Shown: positions 12,590-23,022, counted from the first letter of the stretch. The stretch is 64,000 nucleotides of DNA from Trichaptum fuscoviolaceum (GCA_910574455.1 CAJSYZ010000006.1:1-64000), one strand, 5' to 3'. Notes: generated by a model not told the origin, from the letters alone. Numbers and translations: made by a program.

Positions 12590-13060
12590 GTAAGTAAACT
12601 CACAGCAGAGCCCGCGACCCGTGGATCAACATGAAGGAAGTGCTATCCTTTTTTACAAGCAGTTATCTCATAGGCTACCCGGAGATGGGTACAAAGTGTT
12701 ATGGAAAGAAAGCAAAAATCATTTTTACATACAGAAGTCTATTAGTACTATCTATACAATTGAATACTTCATGGACTTCAACTGCCCGAGAAGGTGGCAT
12801 GTAAAGTAGATGTTGCCCCCCAGCAACCAAAACAGTGCCACAATTGTCACCAGAGCACTGGTCACGGGCAAGCCTGATCACATCACCGCAGATGGCCTCG
12901 AGAATGGAGGTAGTTCCAAGTGATCACAGCTAACAGGTACTTGATGCCTGTACGGCCGAGCAGCCCAAGGTCCACTTACCGCCAACGCCCTCGCTCACCC
13001 AGACATACCCAACCCACTCTGGTGCGCAGTACAACTGTGCACCCATTGTCTTCCTGCCCA
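12590..13060. repeat. Hairpin-type dispersed repeat, copy 1
   Basis: This stretch aligns with 62730-63110 in the same orientation. Shared words are ACAAGCAGTTA, CACAGCAGAGCCCGC, ACCCGGAGATGGGTA, GAAGGTGGCATG, AAGCCTGATCACATCACCGC and CCCTCGCTCACCCAGACATA. This copy contains an extra 60-70 base insertion near the start and indels in the body. The translated stretch TPSLTQTYPT plus the flanking APIV.LPND is preserved in both copies despite frame breaks, so the family once had coding content. Confidence 0.8.
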
Positions 13061-13540
13061 ATGACTGAGCCCTCCCCGAGCATGGCTACTCGAGCCGCAC
13101 CTATGACAACTACAGTGTATCACCACTCCTTTGAACATGCCCCTTCCTTTGAACAATCTACAACACTGGAATGAAAAATGAACATATTCACTTCAAACTT
13201 TGTATTAGTCTTTGTTTATATGTTCTTGTGTGTCTTGCTTTTTTTTTATATTTTTAGTTGAAGAAATTGCAATGTTATTGCATGAAATGCACAAAATTAA
13301 GGCAAATTTTGCTCATGTGCACTTTTGGATGGCTTACATTAATTCTGCAACATATTTCTACTCTATTTTTACAGCACTGGTATGCTATATACCCTACTGT
13401 ATCCCTTTAAAAAATACTCTTATATGTTTTAGTGAGTGTCAGCTCTTGCAATAAAATTGTAAAGTGGATGAGCTCTCTGAAGGTAGCAAGAGTGTGACGA
13501 ACCGCACCTCCTTTCCGCGTGAAAGGTCTGTGACACGAGT
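13061..13540. other. AT-rich spacer
   Basis: A T-rich stretch (13200-13460) gives a hydrophobic-looking frame of about 80 codons, but codon content follows base composition and no family is recognised. I see no gene. Confidence 0.5.
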
Positions 13541-13790
13541 CGGACGAGAGTGACGGCGTTGTGTCGCCACCTCTCGAGCTCAACGGCGCCGTGCCTGGCG
13601 TGTCAATGCCGCCCTATCCGTACGGCCCATTCACGATGTCAACCCAGGAGCAGTTCGAAAAGGCGCTCACCTTCCTCCCGCATGCGTCGTCCGCGCCGTC
13701 GAGTAGCTTGATGAGCAGTCACAGCAGCAGTAGTAGTAAGAAGTTGGATGAGGAACAGGCTTGCAATGCGAGTCGTGCGACAGGTTGAGC
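13540..13790 (+). pseudogene. GC-rich coding-like fragment of unknown origin
   Basis: A short GC-rich island within AT-rich DNA reads LELNGAVPGVSMPPYPYGPF, then STQEQFEKALTFLPHASS, followed by a Ser-rich run. It ends at TGA 13786-13788. The low-complexity Pro/Ser composition resembles the disordered tail of a nuclear protein. No upstream exon was found. Flanking repeats (12590-13060 and 13925-14060) suggest a captured or duplicated fragment. I do not recognise the gene. Confidence 0.35.
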
Positions 13791-13924
13791 AAACAGGCAA
13801 AACCGCGTGAGAATAACCTGCTATGAAAAGTAATTTCGGTACCGAAAGTGCACGTCACATGACTTTTTAAGTTTTGGCGGAGAATCGACACAGTTGCGTT
13901 TTCCTAAGGTACCCTAGCGACCCC

Positions 13925-14060
13925 TAGGTCGAGGGAACAAGCAGTTACAGGCTGTGAGTTCCTCACAGCAGAGCCCGCTACCCGGAGATGGGCATGAAAT
14001 GTTATGGAGAAAAGGGAAATTTATATTCTTTAGACATACATACAGAACTATCACAATACT
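13925..14060. repeat. Hairpin-type dispersed repeat, partial copy 2
   Basis: This copy carries GGGAACAAGCAGTTA, GAGTTCCTCACAGCAGAG and CCCGCTACCCGGAGATGG as in the copy at 62718. The similarity fades after about 100 bases. It lies between the GC-rich fragment (13540-13790) and the 3' end of the TFIIF-alpha relic. Confidence 0.8.
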
Positions 14061-14360
14061 GTCCAAGAGTTTTCTTTTGAGACAAGCGTAAGGTTGCAAA
14101 TCTCGCGGATCGTCCAAGGAGCATGCACCAAAGTTGCTGGGGATTTTGTGCTCTACCAATAATACATGTACTAGTAGTAAACCTTTTTTAAGTTTTTTTC
14201 CTAACACTTGATCCTTTCTTTCCATAGCCTCAGGAAAACCAAGTATTTTCTGCTACCAGTGAAAGTTACTTACAGTAAATAAACATCACTTAAATGTCCT
14301 GAGAGACTTATTCAGGATTGGCACTGAAATCAGTGTTGTTGAGTTAAAACAGTGCTTCAA

Positions 14361-14418
14361 TCAGTCAGTCAGGTCAGTCAGGTCAGACATTCAGGCAGTT
14401 CAGTCATTCAATCACTCA
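14361..14418. repeat. Short tandem repeat (TCAGTCAGG-like)
   Basis: Imperfect reiterations of TCAGTCAGG and TTCAGTCA occur just 3' (in the relic's orientation) of the TFIIF-alpha relic. Confidence 0.75.
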
Positions 14419-14599
14419 AATATATTAAGTAGATAATAATATCATAAACACAAAATAAGTACAATAGTAAGTAAACTAAGAACTCGCCGCCTACCCACAA
14501 GCGGGCTCGTCTCCCGGCTCCTACTGCCTTTTGAGTTGGCATCGACGGGCGCGGAGGGGGACGCTGCGCACTTCGCAACGACACTGTCCGCTGACGCTG

Positions 14600-16330
14600 A
14601 CACTCAGCACGAGCGGCGTTGGTGCCGGTTCTGTCTTGATTTGAGTAGGCGCGGGAGAACCTGAGCGTGAGAGTGGGTTGGAGGGTGGGCGGCGGGACGA
14701 GGGCTTGGATCCAGCAGAAGACGTGGGCGCTGCTGTCGGTGACGGACCTTGTGAGCCAGAACACTGTTGTTGTGTTGTTTGTTGTTGGGCTACTCCAGCA
14801 GCTATGACTTCTGGTTCCTCTTCTTCCTCGGCCTTACGAGTAGTATTATCAGCAGATAAATGTCATGAAGTACAAGCCACTTACCGAGGAGGCACAAGGA
14901 TTTTCATCTTCATTGCTATCGTATGCGCTATTCTTTTCAATCTTACGGACAATTTGCTTGCCTGCACCCGTTAACTGCTGCTCTGTTTCCTCATCTTCGT
15001 CTGATTCGTCTATATAACCCTCTCGTGTCTTATTTGCCATGCAATATTCACGCGTTTGACGTTCCTGGATAACAAATAATAAAGTTCATTTATCGAATAG
15101 TGAGAGAGAAAGAATTGAACAAACCTCAATCTCCTTGGCCTCTTCATCACGGCCCCACGGGTGTCCTCAACATCCATCTTCTCTTCATCATCTGCAAACT
15201 CCTCCTCCATCTCAACCAAGTCGCCCTTGTCCCCTCTGTGCCTTTCCCACCTCCGACTATTATCAACACCCTCTTCATCATCTTCCTCGAATAGCCCGCC
15301 ACAGTCTTCAGTCTCCTTCCCCGGGGCCCTGTGAACTGCCCCCCATATCATACACGAGACTCGCGCCAGTCATGGCACCGCTCGCAATCGGCGCAGAGAT
15401 ACCATTCGCTGCGTTATTGCGCAAGCGCATCGACTAGTGGTCCATCTCGCGATTCTTCTCCATCTTTCCCATCAGCTTCTCCGCTCCCTCAAGGCTCGGC
15501 ACGATCTTGCGCAGGCACTAACTTGAACATCTGGTCCGCTGCGGGCATGAACAGCGCATGCGTCTTGGTCTTCGCCGCCTCCTCCATCCGTCCCACCCAT
15601 ACCTTGCTGCCCGTCCCATCCTCCACAACCCAGGGATACCGTTCCTCTCGACGCTCTATCGGATATGCTCGGGCACCAGGAACACCTGCCGAGTCTTCTT
15701 CTGAAACTTGCGTTTCCGCTTGCCTTTGTCTTTGTCTTTGACGTCCTTCCGATTTGCCTCGTTGTGGATCGACCGCTCCTCTGCATCGACCATGACTATA
15801 CGTCCGTCTGCACCAATGACGGGCTTCCCATCTGCCCCTAACATCCGCTTCATGGGCACCTGCGACGCCAACCACACCCTCACTAGTAGGGTCACGGCGT
15901 AGCTCCTTGTGGTTGAGCTTCACGGGCCGCGGCCACGTACTGATGTCGACTGGTTTCCGTGAGTCGAACTTCATCACGTCGTATTGCCACCCATGCCTGT
16001 CGCAGCTGAAGAGCTTGAACTCCTGGTACAGCGCGTCCTCGCCTCTGACAGCCGTGAACGTCAAGGCCAAAGACGACCCGGAGCCCTTGACCCTGATCTC
16101 AGACTTCGGCTCGAGCTTCACCAGCCACTTCCCTGTATCTGGCTCTGTCTTGACTTTCGGCTTCGGTCGCGACGGCGGCGCTGGGTATGGCTTTTGGACC
16201 TGCACCAGGATGAGTCGGTACGGATTCTTTTGGAAGAGCGTGGGCTCTCTTTTTTCTCGCTTTATCTTCCGCAGAGGTGGACTTGTGCGTCGAATGGCTG
16301 AAGTGGAAGGCAACGCCATTGAGAGCGTTC
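14600..16330 (-). pseudogene. TFIIF alpha subunit (Tfg1/RAP74) relic
   Basis: The minus strand matches the large subunit of the RNA polymerase II factor TFIIF over most of its length. The dimerisation region is clear (GWQYDVMKFDSRKPVDI, PRPVKLNHKELRRD). Next, in another frame, come GADGKPVIGADGRIVMVDAE and KKTRQVFLVPEHIR, and back in the first frame REERYPWVVEDG and MPAADQMFKLVP. Then, in order: KLMGKMEKNRE, an acidic block (EEEFADDEEKMDVED), KTREGYIDESDEDEE and LTGAGKQIVRKIEKN. Lesions include frameshifts near 15,850-15,900, 15,660 and 15,515, loss of the segment after FKLVP, and a TAG at 15434-15436 in place of an expected Trp codon. Apparent introns remain (about 15064-15124 and 14830-14882), so this is a duplicated copy, not a retrocopy. 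The C-terminal winged helix is absent. The gene cannot make a full protein. Confidence 0.8.
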
Positions 16331-16739
16331 ATGCCGTTCAAGCGGAAGAAGTATTGATTATCGTCCGACGTCATGTTGATAATCGCAGCCAAATCAGGAG
16401 GCAGCAGCATCGTCGGTGTACGACCACGGCCAATATACAAAGCTCTGAAGGTGATGCCACCCGGTAATAAAGAAGTAGTTCTTGTTGACACTTGCCGCAC
16501 ACGAGCATGCAGCTGTGGTCCATTCTGTCAGTGCGTCCAATACAACTTGAGTGCTGTTGTTGATACAAATGGCGTCGATGTCGAGTGCCTTGATCACCAT
16601 GCATACAAATGTCTTGCGATTCGCCATCGCTTAAGGATTCCACTCCGTCAGACGATCTTGCAATGTTAACTTGCTCAGTTGAAGCTTTCAATTCGAATGA
16701 ACACCAAAGGCCACCAGGTCGCCATGCTGGAGCATTACC

Positions 16740-17105
16740 ACTATACAATTTATGTTCAACACAACATTTACATCAATGATCAAGACTGGCGCTTATCAAA
16801 AAGGCGTGAGAATCATGATAAGCAAACGACATATTTAATTATAACAGATATTGTGATATAATAAAGTTACACAATTATATAAAATACTCTTCATGATCTT
16901 CTTTAATTGTAGTAGATTATATCAAGCGTCATTAATCCTAGTAAAGACAGATAATCTACATTACCAACATACAATTGATGTTTAACAATATGTTTACGTC
17001 ACAACCATAACTAGCGCTTATCACAAGAGCGTGAGAATGACTACTAACAATCCTAATATTAGAAAATAACATTTATTATGATATAATATAAGTACACAAT
17101 TATAG
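16740..17105. repeat. Diverged tandem duplication, about 230-bp period
   Basis: Segments 16740-16876 and 16970-17105 align. Both run from CAATT.ATGTT.AACA through GCGCTTATCA and GCGTGAGAAT to TTATGATATAATA (or TGTGATATAATA) and ACACAATTATA. The copies differ by many substitutions and small indels. No coding function is seen. Confidence 0.75.
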
Positions 17106-17214
17106 ACCGCTGTCAGAGCCAGCTTGCTCACATTATGAATGAATGTGTAAACCACAATGAATATAACAAACAAGATTTCTGTACTTAACAATTGCTCATA
17201 AAAGTCCCAAAATA

Positions 17215-18353
17215 GGATTCCAGCACCGTAGTATACAAATCCAACCCAGGAGAAATAATATCCAACAAAAATGTGCTTGAGAAATAAAATCCAACCCTTT
17301 GGAGAAATGATATCCAACCCACAGGAGAATTGAAATCGGGCGAAAACAGAATCTAAATCTGATAACATGCGGAAATAAATTCCAACCCACTGTAGAATAC
17401 ATTTTCAACCCCCTGAATGCTTTATTTATATCTGACCCCTCACAGAATTAATATCCAACCCCGCAGTAGAAATGATATCCAACCCCTCGCAGAATTAATA
17501 TCCGACCACCTGCAGAAATGGTATCCGACCCCTTACAGTATCAATATCTGACCACTTGTAGAAATATTTTCCAACCCTCAGTAGAAATTATATAGCTTGT
17601 CCGAGTCCCCGCCACAAATGGAATGCTTTGATTGAAGCAAGATGTCTGTACTTATCGTTTGCTCATGAACTTCGTCACAATCAATGGCCGAGAAACTCGC
17701 CAGATCCGGCTCCGTCAAGGACTCACAAAGAAGTATATGGCCGTTCATGTATTTAATCACGGTCTTATCGATATACAACCTCATAGCCCACATTGGTTCC
17801 TACTACTTCCTCAGCAACACGCGCTGCAACGCTCTTCTCAGCAACGCAACGCAGCTGCTTGCAGGCTTGAGAAGGTGCTGCGGTAGTTGTGTTGTCTTGC
17901 CCAAACCCGTCTCTGCAAATTGTGTGCGGGAACCTTTTGAATCGCCTCCAGTAGTTGATTGCGGGATAGAATTAGTTCCAGGGGATGGATATTAATAATG
18001 CACGGGGTTGAAATTTAATACTCAGGGTAGTTGGAATTGAATACTACAAGGGGGTTGGATTTCAATGAAATACTTCCGGTGGTTGGATTCAGATAATGCA
18101 CGGGTTGGAATACAATACTACAGGGCGGTTGGAAATTATTACTATGGGGGGTTGGAAATTATTACTCCAGAGGGGTTGGATATATATATCCCATGATGTT
18201 GGGATTTATTACTGAAATCGTCAGATATCATTTCTCCCGGGCGTCAGATTTATATACTTTTATATAGTATGGGGGGTCAGATTTGTATATTACGGGGGGT
18301 CAAATATTATTAAAACAGCCGGTTGGATTTATATACTACGGTGCTGGAATTCC
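17215..18353. repeat. Inverted-repeat structure with arms made of a degenerate ~30-bp repeat
   Basis: The left arm (17215-17600) carries about a dozen units around ATATCCAACCCC / ATATCTGACCCC. The right arm (about 17975-18353) carries the same units inverted (GGGGTTGGATAT and GGGGGTCAGAT forms). The outermost 33 bases are near-perfect inverted repeats: 17215-17247 and 18321-18353 share the GGATTCCAGCACCGTAGTATA palindromic partner sequence with one or two mismatches. The core (17600-17975) holds a decayed coding segment. The structure could fold as a long imperfect hairpin. Confidence 0.8.
17610..17793 (-). pseudogene. Decayed coding segment, repeated at 18365-18500
   Basis: The minus strand reads RLYIDKTVIKYMNGHILL, then ESLTEPDLASFSAID. 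A second copy, with a frameshift, lies just outside the inverted repeat at 18365-18500 (DKTVIKYMK, then DDMLLPKSFTEPDLARLS). Peptide conservation in two diverged copies shows descent from one coding exon. A weaker third match is at 17160-17215. The family is not recognised. Confidence 0.5.
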
Positions 18354-18499
18354 ATCTTGCATAAAAGTCATCAACAGCCGAGGTTGAGAGCCTCGCGAGA
18401 TCTGGCTCCGTAAAGGACTTAGGAAGAAGCATATCATCGTTTCATATATTTAATCACGGTCTTGTCACTTGAAAAGTCCTCGAGACAGATTGCAAATTC

Positions 18500-19285
18500 A
18501 ATCCTATAGCCACCTTGGTGTGTACATCCTCAGCAATACCCATGTAGCAAATAACAAACGGGATAGGGGCTTAAACAATTAAGACCAAAATCAAAAATAA
18601 GTGAAGGACGTAAAACACATATGAGAACCTATTCTTTACAGATAATAACATCCCACAACCAGCTAGTTACTCGCAAAGCCTAAACGTCTCTCAAGATATT
18701 AACCTTAAGCTATCTATTTCATTTGTGTTATGATTTATTCAGAGCTCCATACAGATACACATATGTCATGTTTATTTAAAATATACAAATGAAGAAATCA
18801 TTCCAGCGTGTGCCCAATGAGACCTTTGAATAGCCTTATTGTCTTTTTCATACAGGACGAAGATATACAACACTTCAAACATCACCTGTATGCAATACAG
18901 CAGGGAGATGACACATACTATGTCAGCAACGGAAGTGATTCCGTCTCTCACAACAAACTTGACCTTCACTTCAGCGGCACGGTTCCAATGAAGACCAACA
19001 TTCAGACTGTTAACAATCTAACGTATCTTTCTACCATAAAGTAATCAATCCCAACCTTAAATTTCATATAACACTTGACGTTTTTTTCTGCAATATTTGC
19101 TTCAGAAAAACTTGATCTAATGTCAATGGCTGACATGTATAATTTACAGGGATGCTGAACTACATATCTTATCCGACAGCCACATCAATAGCCGACGAGT
19201 CAAGCCAGCCGTCCCCTGGGCACTACCAACCACGAAAAGACCTCTTTGAAGCCTTTATAAGCACCAACGGAGGCGAGGGTGGGTG
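18500..19285. other. No supportable gene
   Basis: AT-rich DNA between the inverted-repeat structure and module A. Short open frames overlap on both strands (18772-19044) without any recognisable domain. Confidence 0.5.
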
Positions 19286-19289
19286 TGTT

Positions 19290-19445
19290 GCGAAATATTT
19301 GAGGTCTTCATCATGCGTCGCCGCTGTCTTGAGGCTTGAAGACGTCCTTCATGCCGTGGTTGATGAGGATAAAAAGACACGAGTCACACGACGCGACTTG
19401 ATGCGTGACGTACGCGTGCTCCCGCTTGTCACGAGTTGTGTTATG
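19290..19445. repeat. Dispersed repeat, module A, copy 2
   Basis: Same module as 3750-3895, here directly upstream of module B (19472-19935) in the same orientation. Confidence 0.8.
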
Positions 19446-19471
19446 TCTTCGAAGTCCTTCCAATTCGATCT

Positions 19472-19935
19472 TGCGCTCCTGCACGCTGCCGTCTGTGGTT
19501 GGCTATCTAGAAAGAAAGGCTCCCTCGAAGGATGCTGAAGTGAAGAATTGGACTGGCAGGTTCGTGTGGGAGAAGCCGCCCTTGAGCTCGCTGAAAAGGT
19601 CCTTGCTCAAGAGCGACTTAGGTTGCCGAGGGGCCGACGAGTCAAGCCCAAAACCGAAGAGAGGCGCAGCCTCTGACGAGGAGAAACCTCGGCAAACCCA
19701 CAAGGAAGGCTAGACCGACCGAGGTCTCTATAACCCGTGTAGATAGACAATGAAATGCAATACTCACCTTATTCTACCTCTATTCTACACCACTGATGTT
19801 CGTCGCATCCACTGCGCTTTGATATAGCAGGTGGCATCAGCTGCTTTGAAAGCGCGTAGCGTCCTCTGCTTTGAAAGCGGGTGGCGTCCGCTGGGCAGTC
19901 AAGGCTGCATACTGGGAATGTCCACTATCTAACAA
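19472..19935. repeat. Dispersed repeat, module B, copy 2
   Basis: Aligns with 2819-3295 over about 470 bases. It runs into words shared with the degenerate repeats of copy 1 and then into the 43-bp satellite. Confidence 0.85.
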
Positions 19936-19986
19936 TGATTCGGGTGGCACGAGTAAGGCCTCGTCCGAATGGGCTTGTTATAGCGA

Positions 19987-20760
19987 GACCGAGTTCGACC
20001 ATAGATCGTGTGCAATCATGTCAATAGCCGAACGAGTTCGACCATAGATCACACGCAATCATGTCAATAGCCGAGCCAGTTCGACCATAGATCACACGCA
20101 ATCATGTCAATAGCCGAGCGAGCTCGACCATAGATCAAGCGCAATCATGTCAATAGCCGAACGAGTTCGACCATAAATCGTGTGCAATCATGTCAATAGC
20201 CGAACGAGTTCGACCATAAATCGTGTGCAATCATGTCAATAGCCGAACGAGTTCGACCATAGATCGTGTGCAATCATGTCAATAGCCGAACGAGTTCGAC
20301 CATAGATCACACACAATCATGTCAATAGCCGAGCGAGTTCGACCATAGATCAAGCGCAACCACTTTAATAGCCGAACGAGTTCGACCATAAATCGTGTGC
20401 AATCATGTCAATAGCCGAACGAGTTCGACCATAAATCGTGTGCAATCATGTCAATAGCCGAACGAGTTCGACCATAAATCGTGTGCAATCATGTCAATAG
20501 CCGAACGAGTTCGACCATAGATCACACGCAATCATGTCAATAGCCGAGCGAGTTCGACCATAGATCAAGCGCAACCACTTTAATAGCCGAACGAGTTCGA
20601 CCATAAATCGTGTGCAATCATGTCAATAGCCGAGCGAGTTCGACCATAGATCAAGCGCAACCACTTTAATAGCCGAACGAGTTCGACCATAGATCGTGTG
20701 CAATCATGTCAATAGCCGAACGAGTTCGTCCATAGATCAAGCGCAACCACTTCAGTAGCC
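19987..20760. repeat. 43-bp satellite, 18 units
   Basis: Eighteen head-to-tail units of exactly 43 bp, typified by GAACGAGTTCGACCATAGAT, a variable hexamer, then CAATCATGTCAATAGCC. Three unit types recur: X (CGTGTG), Y (CACACG, or CACACA once) and Z (GAGCGAG start, CAAGCG, and usually CAACCACTTTA). The order is X Y Y Z X X X Y Z X X X Y Z X Z X Z, so XXXYZ (215 bp) is a higher-order repeat present twice. Unit 18 is atypical and leads into unrelated DNA. Confidence 0.95.
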
Positions 20761-20929
20761 GACCAAGTTCGACTCTGTATACTGTTTAATATACAATCAA
20801 AGATGTCTTCACTTCAAAAAATAATTCACAGCATTACACAAACACTGTTTGCATCCCATTAGCAATAGATGGATAAACTACTACAAATTGCTGTAGGACT
20901 AGCTACATGGATCTTCACAAAGCTCTCCG

Positions 20930-22570
20930 CCTTCAGCGCCGGCACAGAACTCTGCCCTAACCTTCAGCTGGTTGAGACCAAACAGTGCAAGGACGACGAG
21001 AAGAGGCTGCGTTGAAGGCGATATTGCTTCCTTCATCCCGTTGGTTATCTCAGCGAGCGCGCCGACAATGAACGACTGCTGATTGAGCGTTTCTTTCCCT
21101 ACAGGTCGATTGTCAGTCTATGAAAGTAAGAAGGTAAACATGACATACATAGAACTTAGAAATAAGAGGGAAGAAGGACTGGAACACCTGCGCAAAGTCG
21201 GTGTCAAGCAGCGAGCAACGCAACGAGTTCACCAACAGAAGAGAACAAAACAAAGTCGTACCCTGCCTGGTTCTGCAGCCGCTCATTGTCCTCTTCTTGA
21301 TCCGGGTCTTGCTGGCAAAGCGCCTTATGCTCTAGGATCTGAATGGCGATGTTGCATATCTCTTCAAGGTCTTTGACAGCAATTAGCGAAAGTCAACTAT
21401 TAAGAAGAGATACTTACGGCTTTCGAAGAATGCAGGACCGACAGTTTGCGGCACAGCACCTGCTAAGCCGGGCTGTCAGTCCCGCGATTTGCTCAGCTTG
21501 TAGAAGATCTTGATGATTTCAAGACGGCAGTAGGTGCTGGCCCGTCGCGGCAAAAACGGTACCAATGATGTCTGCGGCGATCTCCTTCTCCACAGCGATG
21601 GCTGAGTTAACCTCGAAGAGCTTGTCATCGCTGATGGATTCCTTGTCGTCGTCAACGATCGTCGCGTTCGTGTACTTGGCCTTGATCTTGATAGCGAAAG
21701 TTGCGGAATCGCCGGTGGTGAAGAACTCGGTGAAATCCTTTCTACTACAAGAGATTAAGCAAAGCATGGAAGATCAATTTGAAAGGAACTCACCGGAGCC
21801 CAAGGATTTGTCCTGCTTGACGTTCTCCTCTGCAGCAGCGACCGCACATCCTAGCTGATGTACGGCGAGAGCCCCACCCTAGCCATCACGCCGAAGACGA
21901 GGAATCTGCACTCGCGCAGTCGTGCGTTGCCCGTCTTGATGCCGTCGAAGATCTGCTACATCTACGAAGTACGGGTGGAATGCCTCCTTTCCTACCACCT
22001 CTGCGAACGTGCCCACTGCATCCATAGCAATGCCCCTTAGCTCCGTCTTCTCGCCCTCGCCAGCCAAGATGAGGAAGTGCTTCAGCTTGTCCATCAGTGG
22101 TGCGAAGAACGACAGGAAGTTGCCTCACGACGCGTGCGTGGCAGTCCCAATTGTGTCGACGGCCTTGACCTTCAGCGGCGCGGTCTCGAGCAGGCCTTGA
22201 GGCGCACCATGAGCAGCGCGAGGTAGTCCTCGATGACATCCTGCAGAATCATGAGCAGCGCGTCGAGCGCAGTGCAGGCCTGGCGCTGTGATGCAGGGTT
22301 GGCGAAAAGCACGATGGCGGTGCAGAGGAGAGGAGTGCGGCGCGCTTGCTGATGTACTCGTCTTCAACTCATTCAAAGAGAGGCTGCTGAGTGCTGGGAA
22401 GACTTGAGCGGGCGGGAGCGACGTTGAGAGGGTGTTGATGATGCGCAGCGCAGAACGCGATGGTGCGTCTTCATCAGCGTCGGTCTGCGCCTGACGTGCC
22501 ATGCGTGATGAGGCTGCTAAGAGAGCGGCGAAGACTTGTGCTGGCGGGAGTGAAGCGACCGTGAGGGGGA
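20930..22570 (-). pseudogene. Importin beta-3 (Kap121/Pse1-type karyopherin) relic
   Basis: The minus strand holds, in the expected order but in changing frames, pieces of a HEAT-repeat nuclear import receptor: SRSALRIINTLSTSLPPAQV (about 22,440), ASQRQACTALDALLMILQ (about 22,280), KVKAVDTIGTATHAS (about 22,150), DKLKHFLILAGEGEKTELRG and AVGTFAEVVGKEAFHPYF (about 22,000), VNSAIAVEKEIAADIIGTVF (about 21,580), FAQVFQSFFPLISKF (about 21,160) and VGALAEITNGMKEAISPSTQ (about 21,020). The intact protein is about 1,080-1,100 aa. The N-terminal third, several inner blocks and the C-terminus are missing. A local duplication repeats the SLPPAQVF motif near 22,540. Frame breaks and stops rule out function. 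Kap121 carries ribosomal proteins and other cargo into the nucleus. Confidence 0.8.
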
Positions 22571-22647
22571 AACAGCAGCAGCAACAGCAAGGGAGTGATT
22601 CCAAGTAGCGGAATCGATTGCTGTAACTGCTCGATTAGCCGAGTCAT

Positions 22648-22800
22648 TTCGACACTACCCGAGGGGACACCTACTTGCCGAACGATTTGCCAAGGGAACA
22701 CCTACTAACCGAGGGACTTGCCAAGGGAACTTTGCTAGCCGAACGATTTGCCAAGGGAACTCGTACTTGCCGAGTCATTTCACTACCCGAGGCATTTCGA
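22648..22800. repeat. Minisatellite, about 30-36 bp units
   Basis: Repeated TTGCCAAGGGAAC preceded by GCCGAACGA or ACCGAGGGA at about 22677, 22708 and 22738, with part units at both ends. The word AGCCGAACGA is shared with the 43-bp satellite at 20 kb, which may point to a common origin. Confidence 0.8.
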
Positions 22801-22869
22801 GCTTAGCCGAGTCCTTTTACGGAAAAGCGTGGGAAGTCCCCAACTCCATGGGGACAGGCTGCACACCTA

Positions 22870-23022
22870 TAGGTCAGACCCTGAGCGACGGACCCTGAAC
22901 CCTGAGCGACGGAGCCCGAAAAGGCAAGAGACCCTGAGCGACGGGCTGAAAAAGGCAAGATACACTGAGCGACGGACCGAAAAAGGAAAGAGACCCTGAG
23001 CGACGGAGACCCTGAGCGACGG
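22870..23022. repeat. Minisatellite with TGAGCGACGG core
   Basis: Six copies of TGAGCGACGG at irregular 15-40 base spacing, linked by purine-rich GAAAAAGGCAAGA-type spacers. Near the 3' flank of the Dicer gene. Confidence 0.85.

Noticed and set aside
15331..16467. Plus-strand frames of 100-186 codons
   Set aside because: Antisense shadows of the TFIIF-alpha relic, which explains the region in detail.
17021..17408. Hydrophobic minus-strand frames that look like a membrane protein
   Set aside because: They arise from AT-rich repeat units in the left arm of the inverted repeat; no family signature or splice support.
19987..20760. CRISPR-like array because of regular 43-bp periodicity
   Set aside because: There are no unique spacers: the whole 43 bp is repeated, and the host is a eukaryote. 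It is a satellite.
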